24,286 nucleotides of DNA from Chara braunii. Lineage: Eukaryota > Streptophyta > Charophyceae > Charales > Characeae. Made by a program: the position numbers and the translations under genes. Positions 20,080 to 24,286 of this stretch are shown here, piece by piece. The stretch lies in assembly GCA_003427395.1 (NCBI GenBank), contig BFEA01000021.1, forward strand, positions 585,618 through 609,903, given 5' to 3'. Every line of letters begins with the position of its first letter. Position 1 is the stretch's first letter. The notes below the pieces were generated by a model. It did no database searches. It was not told the DNA's origin and saw only the letters and a program-made list of their open reading frames with translations.

Positions 20080-20366
20080 GCAATAGGATAGCACAAACAT
20101 TCTGTACGTGTTCAGAGAACTTCAGAGATAGATCTATTGCCAGCTATGGACACCTACATTGTCTCAAAAAAGAGGAGAAGGCGTTGCGAGGAGGGTGCAC
20201 ATGTTTTCAAGGGATGATGAGAGAGAGGTAAGGGACAGTTCTTGAAAAAGAGAGAACGCAAAAAAAAAGGGGGGACAGAATTAGTATATGAATTATGCAT
20301 GCAAGCAAGATAAAGTGTACCAGGCTACTGGACATGGCACGGGCCACGAATGGAAAGGCTGATTGG

Positions 20367-20434
<68 letters not shown>

Positions 20435-21015
20435 TTTAGTCTATTTTAGTATTTATTTATTTTTTATTTTTTTTTCGGACTTATGTTTTTTTTTTTTTTT
20501 TTAAGAGATTTTAGGATGTTGAGTTTTGGACTATCTAAGCCATCAAGGTTGCCCTTTTGCGGAGGCTGATGACCCAGTAAAAAAACCAGCACCAATGGTC
20601 GGCGCTGATCGTAGCAAAAAAGGTTCTGGTAGTTTCAACAAGCGTTCGGGAATGCACAGCCGCTGGTATTTTGCCTACACCAGTACCCGTAGAAGAATAA
20701 AAGTGAGAACTGGGAGACTGATCTCCTCTTGACCTGAGCAGCAGAACTGTTACAGAAGGGTTGAGCGCTGGTGATGTTGTCACTCGCATTGTTCAGTGCT
20801 GGTATTTTGCTGTGAAATGTAACATCCATAAGCGCCTGAGTTTTGCAGGTCTGTTCTGTCTCAGACTGTCCACTTCAGTTCTTTTTTTTTCTTCTTAGAA
20901 AAACAAAACAAAACAAAACAAAGCAGGACCTTGACCCATCTACCCTCCACTTGGTCTCCTTCTACTATCTTTTCAACTGACTGAGATCTTTTATTTACTA
21001 TTTAGTATTTACTAT
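20080..21015. other. Spacer with microsatellites, no gene recognised
   Basis: It holds an (AG)31 array, a T-rich block at about 20458-20502, (AAAAC)4 at 20899-20921 and a 14-bp tandem pair (20992-21005 and 21006-21019) at the edge of LINE fragment C. The open frame at 20526-20732 ends in a basic stretch but shows no domain. CGCTGGTATTTTGC-like words occur near 20660 and 20798. Confidence 0.5.
20371..20432. repeat. (AG)31 microsatellite
   Basis: A pure AG array of 62 bp, followed by a T-rich region. Confidence 0.97.
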
Positions 21016-21345
21016 TTAGTAAATTGTTACCCCTGCTGAATGTGTTCTCGGAGCCGGTGCCCAGCAGTCCATCTTTACCCATCTGAGACTCTCCAGGATC
21101 CTGTCCTTAGTGCGCTGGTGCTCCTCCGACGTGGTGAGGTGAGTTTCCTGTAAGCAAAGAAAATCTGCGGGTTTCGCGTCGAGTCGAGCCACTCCGTGTA
21201 CTTCATGACATTGTTCCACTTGTCGGGATTATCCAGAATCTTTGCCAGTCCGTTGATATTCCAGGACACTATCTTGAGCTCTGGTTCACTTCTATCCTGT
21301 TCTGTCTTTGCGTTAGCCTCTGACGCTTCGCTGGTCTCTCCTCTT
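21016..21345 (-). pseudogene. LINE fragment C: start of ORF2 endonuclease
   Basis: The minus strand reads ELKIVSWNINGLAKILDNPD, then after one frame change LCLQETHLTTSEEHQRTKD and SAGVTI, the first third of an AP-type endonuclease. Similarity stops at the same beta-strand motif (GVTI/GTTI) at which segment A2 begins in LINE A. A 14-bp tandem repeat lies at the breakpoint. It is too short to be functional. Confidence 0.8.
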
Positions 21346-21405
21346 CCGTGTGCTCCATGGGATCAGATCAGTGTGGCAGGCTCATTCCTTGCCCTGCTTT
21401 GATGT

Positions 21406-21720
21406 TTAAGATCCTGCCTGCGCCAAGTCTATCCTTGTTGCGTCCGCAGCGATCTTCTTTTCTATGTAGTCAGGCTGCCAAGAGAAGGCGTCGATCTCCA
21501 CAACCATGGCTGCACTCCTGGCTACCCACTCTGCTGCGTCTGTTCCCCCCAACAGACCATATGGGATGGTCTCCACCACTTGCCATGGCATCCAGATCAG
21601 GTGTTGCATGCTGCGCCTGCACATGGGCCCATTTGCAGGGGCCCGACGGGTGCTGAAGGGCCCCGAGGCCGCACACCATCCAGCGCGCGCCCTGGAGGCC
21701 CACGGCGGCCCCCTAGGCCG
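21406..21720 (-). pseudogene. LINE fragment C: C-terminal end of ORF1
   Basis: The minus strand reads LIWMPWQVVETIPYGLLGG, which aligns with LVWRAWNTVTAPPYSTLAGK near the end of LINE B ORF1 (W, W, V, PY, L and G in register), then DYIEKKIAADATR. A stop at 21406 is followed closely by the endonuclease start, the same gene order as in LINE B. The upstream edge is unclear because the sequence becomes GC-rich. Confidence 0.6.
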
Positions 21721-21752
21721 CAGGCACAGGGTGAGGCAGCACTCACCCATTC

Positions 21753-21783
21753 ATTTATTTATTTATTTATTTATTTATTTATT
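21753..21783. repeat. (ATTT)n microsatellite
   Basis: About seven to eight ATTT units. Confidence 0.95.
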
Positions 21784-21875
21784 AGGTGAGGTGCTGCCCT
21801 ACTCGTGCTGGTTCAGGAACCGTTTCGGACTTGCAGTCCCCAAGGCATGGCCTTGGGCTGGGTGCGCCAGGCGCA

Positions 21876-21998
21876 GGGCCGAAACAGGCCCAGGCGCATG
21901 TTGGCGCCACACTACAGGGTCGAAACAGGCCCAGGCGCATGTTGGCGCCACACTACAGGGCCGAAACAGGCCCAGGCGCGTTTTGGTGCCATACTGCA
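21876..21998. repeat. 41-bp tandem repeat, three copies
   Basis: Units start at 21876, 21917 and 21958 with GGGCCGAAACAGGCCCAGGC. The first two differ by one base as read; the third carries several changes. Each unit holds GGCGCC or a degenerate form. Confidence 0.92.
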
Positions 21999-22378
21999 CC
22001 CACCACGGTCTGGGCCCCGGTAGGGACCTCGACAGTGCAGGCCGTTCTAGGCCACACGACAGTTCGCCCAGTTGGGCCCAGCGCACTATATAGCTGGGCC
22101 TCCTGCTGGGCACTGGACAGTTCGGTCGCTCACTTCCTGAGCGACACGCTGCGGGATAGAGGCTGCGCTATTATAGCACTGCGTCACTGGACCAGGGAGG
22201 AGACGAACACACGAGGAGAGAGAGACGAAGACCTACCAGCAGCAGTGGACTTACCTGGCGCCATAGCTGGGCTCCGCGCGGTACCTGCACAGGCGGCGAC
22301 ATAGTCAGCACGGCGGTGGCACCTGTAGTTGAGATAGCGAGGAGGACGGCATCTTCTTCCCCCTCCTCGTCCTCCATC

Positions 22379-22381
<3 letters not shown>

Positions 22382-22455
<74 letters not shown>

Positions 22456-22505
22456 TCTTCTTCTTCTTCTTCTTCTTCTTCTTCTTCTTCTTCTTCTTCT
22501 TCTTC
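22382..22505. repeat. (CT)n followed by (CTT)n
   Basis: A CT array to about 22450 passes directly into a CTT array to about 22505. The long Leu/Ser open frame over it is low-complexity. Confidence 0.97.
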
Positions 22506-22563
22506 AGATACGAGAGTGTGAAAGGTTATCAGCAGAGGATACAGGTAGAGGTTATAACGGGCA

Positions 22564-22989
22564 TGTTGCCTAGGATCTGATTCGACATTTTTGGGGCAGA
22601 CATTGGTTGGACATCGGCAAGATAATATTTTTGGACTTCGCTATTGCGATCTGGGACTCCTCCCTCGCCTCCATCTTCGTCCTGTCTCTCCCTACATCCC
22701 TCATCTATGGTATCTCCCCATGTGCGTGTACAAGGAGGGACCTTTCTTCTTGGTCTGCGGTCCCTCCTCCTCCTTACACATGTGCGATGTATGATGGGAT
22801 GTCATGTCAGTCCAGGTCAGGTCAGGACTTACCTTGATGTTCTCCGCTGCACTATTGAATGCCATTTCGTATGTATCAGGATGCACATTGCCTGTTGATG
22901 TTTCACTAACATTGCATTGTCCATTCAGTCCTTTTCATCACATTGCGGATCCTTAGCTCTACATACATTGCCCAACCGGGCATGTATCA
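22564..22989 (+). repeat. Related LTR in + orientation, solo or truncated
   Basis: The last roughly 185 bp (from GTCAGTCCAGGTCAGG near 22805 to GGGCATGTATCA at 22989) align with the minus-strand LTR ending at 10000; for example TTGTCCATTCAGTCCTTTT is shared. Starting at TG 22564 gives 426 bp, close to the 420 bp guessed for the other. No primer site follows and no 5-bp target duplication is seen (GGGCA against TCAGG). It is therefore either an old solo LTR with a decayed target site or one edge of a broken element. Confidence 0.7.
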
Positions 22990-23094
22990 TCAGGCCTTCG
23001 TTCAACTTTGCTTCTTCCTATAGCCTGATCATGATGGGTCTGAAGTCCGCTGTCTGTGTGGTGCCTGCTGTGTCTGCCCACTCCTGCTTTTTCC

Positions 23095-23372
23095 TGCCTT
23101 AAGATCTCTTATCACGTAAGCCCATGTCGGCAGCTCGTCTGCTAGTAGTGTTTTCAAAGCCTTTCCTGAGCATCTGCTGTCCTCTTCTGTGATTAGGACC
23201 AAGGAGCGGTGAATGGCCACTTCCCAGTCTGAGTTGTTCCCGTTCCATCCGTAACGGATGATGAACCCTCCGCCCAGGGTTGCTCACGGCGTGCAGTTTG
23301 GATGCCACCTCTATCTACTTGTGGAGGGCGTATGATATCTTCTGCAGCTCCATCATGATGTCCCCCAATTCC
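23095..23372 (-). pseudogene. Unidentified decayed coding fragment
   Basis: Not recognised. The minus strand reads ELGDIMMELQKISYALHK, a TAG, then IEVASKLHAVSNPG. After one frame change it continues GGFIIRYGWNGNNSDWEVAI and SLVLITEEDSRCSGKALKTL. The sequence is protein-like (balanced composition, no repeats) with one stop and one frameshift. It begins about 100 bp after the LTR at 22989. It could be transposon ORF1 material or a host pseudogene; I found no motif to decide. Confidence 0.4.
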
Positions 23373-23830
23373 CTGTTTCATTGATCTGCGCTTGCAAAAT
23401 CACCACCTGCCTCGATCTACTGTCCCAATACATCTCAACCACGGCACAAGTGTTTAACAGGCACCCCCACTTTTCAGCCCCAGGTTAACCCACCCAGCAC
23501 TGAAAAGTGCATTGATAATTCTTTTCAGTTTCCCGGGTTCCAGACAGTCTGGAACAACATGTCCGGGTCCGGTGTCCGGTCCTTATGTCCAGATGGAGGC
23601 CCCCAGGGCAAAAATCAAAAAAGATAAAGGGGTGGCCCAGGACGTTTTTCAGGTCCTTGCCGCCCTTGAAAAATAATGGGGTGATTTTTCAGTGTCATTT
23701 CACCCCAACGAACAGGGCCTAGAGGTCCGGACACAAGACACTGTAGGTTTTTGGAGTGGCGGGTTTCACACAGGCCCGAGCAATTTCAAAGTGTCCGTTT
23801 CGACGTGCCGCCCGCCGCTGCTGCCCGTTG

Positions 23831-23832
<2 letters not shown>
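23373..23832. other. Spacer with short inverted repeats
   Basis: No gene. CACTTTTCAG (23468-23477) pairs with CTGAAAAGTG (23500-23509). GTTCCAGAC and GTCTGGAAC form a perfect palindrome with one central base (23537-23555). Several TTTTCAG words recur. Confidence 0.55.

Positions 23833-23894
<62 letters not shown>
23833..23894. repeat. (GA)n microsatellite
   Basis: About 31 GA units. Confidence 0.97.
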
Positions 23895-23896
<2 letters not shown>

Positions 23897-24286
23897 ACTG
23901 ACAGTGCTTCCAGTCTGAGGACTCTGATATTTTGAATTGAACTGCAAAGTTACATGAAGTTATGCACTTACTTAATTCAAAGTTCAACTTCAAACCTCAT
24001 CATACTTTTTTTTTTTTTCCCTTTAGTCTTGTGCTTGCTTTGCACAGTTTGCAACTTTGCATGTCTGCTAGCTCAATGTGCTTGTTGATTTGCTGCAAGA
24101 CAGGTGCTTTGCTGCCTGTACTACAAAGTGCAAAGCAGGTAAGTGTCTGCCAACAAGAAGAAGAGACCACCCCAGGTTGATTCAGTAATAGCCCCAGCCC
24201 CAGGAAACAATATCCATCATTCTTGGTGTTACTAGATGTATCAATGGGACGCTGGACCCGGTTTCCAGCAGGTGCTGCTCCCCACC
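23895..24286. other. Terminal spacer, nothing recognised
   Basis: No supported gene. A T-run lies near 24007-24018. AAAGCAGGTAAGTG near 24133-24146 resembles a splice donor but no convincing exon precedes it. Confidence 0.45.

Larger units (their letters stand above)
21784..22563. other. GC-rich spacer with tandem repeat and TATA-like word
   Basis: No gene recognised. A 41-bp tandem repeat sits at 21876-21998. ACTATATAGC near 22086-22095 in GC-rich surroundings is TATA-box-like on the + strand, which is weak evidence for a promoter. It ends in a (CT)n/(CTT)n block. Confidence 0.45.

Noticed and set aside
20526-20732. 68-codon open frame with basic C-terminus
   Set aside because: No domain, no splice or promoter context, and length expected by chance.
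22316-22573. Leu/Ser-rich open frame resembling a membrane segment
   Set aside because: It is the (CT)n/(CTT)n microsatellite translated.
1-24286. CRISPR arrays, tRNA or rRNA genes, bacterial operons
   Set aside because: No regular spaced repeats, cloverleaf or rRNA signatures were seen; all coding homology is to eukaryotic retroelements except the 19005 exon and the unidentified fragment at 23095-23372.

Overview
This window is eukaryotic, repeat-dominated, non-genic DNA from a draft assembly. The best guess for the source is a charophyte green alga such as Chara braunii. That guess rests on the style of the Ty3/gypsy gag coiled coil and Asp-protease/RT, a plant-type initiator-Met-tRNA primer site, decayed LINEs with a DUF4283-like plus CCHC ORF1, and abundant (CT)n/(AC)n arrays. 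It is inference from recall and was not searched. I see no bacterial operons, rRNA, tRNA or CRISPR.

Layout. About 1-4245 (+) is a decayed non-LTR retrotransposon (LINE A). It has ORF1 with a zinc knuckle, then an endonuclease domain (A1), then a second endonuclease segment of another subfamily (A2) joined at 3378. Two short tandem duplications lie inside it. 4246-6377 holds no recognisable gene: a purine-rich block, one 105-bp TA-flanked palindromic MITE, a strongly C-rich block and an AT-rich block. A Tn5/Nextera junction adapter sits at 5469-5506. 6378-10419 (-) is a frameshifted Ty3/gypsy-like element cut off inside RT: LTR, initiator-Met PBS, leader, gag, protease, RT start. A 120-N gap and GC-rich tandem repeats follow (10420-11358). 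11359-16602 (-) is LINE B, of the same family as A, with ORF1 and ORF2 (endonuclease plus RT) and lacking its 3' end.

A second adapter junction at 16997-17034 is followed by an apparently exact 1,765-bp copy of the gypsy gag/protease (17035-18799), ended by an N and an (AC)n array. This copy is most likely an assembly artefact. 19005-19256 (+) is the only candidate for a host gene: a last exon of a small Cys-rich protein with a hydrophobic, GPI-signal-like tail. A second 105-bp MITE lies at 19973-20077. LINE fragment C (-) is at 21016-21720, a 41-bp GC-rich tandem repeat at 21876-21998, a related LTR (+) at about 22564-22989, and an unidentified decayed coding fragment (-) at about 23095-23372. 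Microsatellites punctuate the rest.

Functionally, none of the transposons looks able to move by itself: all carry stops and frameshifts, and several catalytic residues are changed. The most useful results for a reader are the two adapter junctions, which mean order and adjacency across 5469-5506 and 16997-17034 should not be trusted. Next come the new-looking MITE family, the large two-part LINE ORF1 with an unrecognised Trp-rich module, and the isolated Cys-rich exon.
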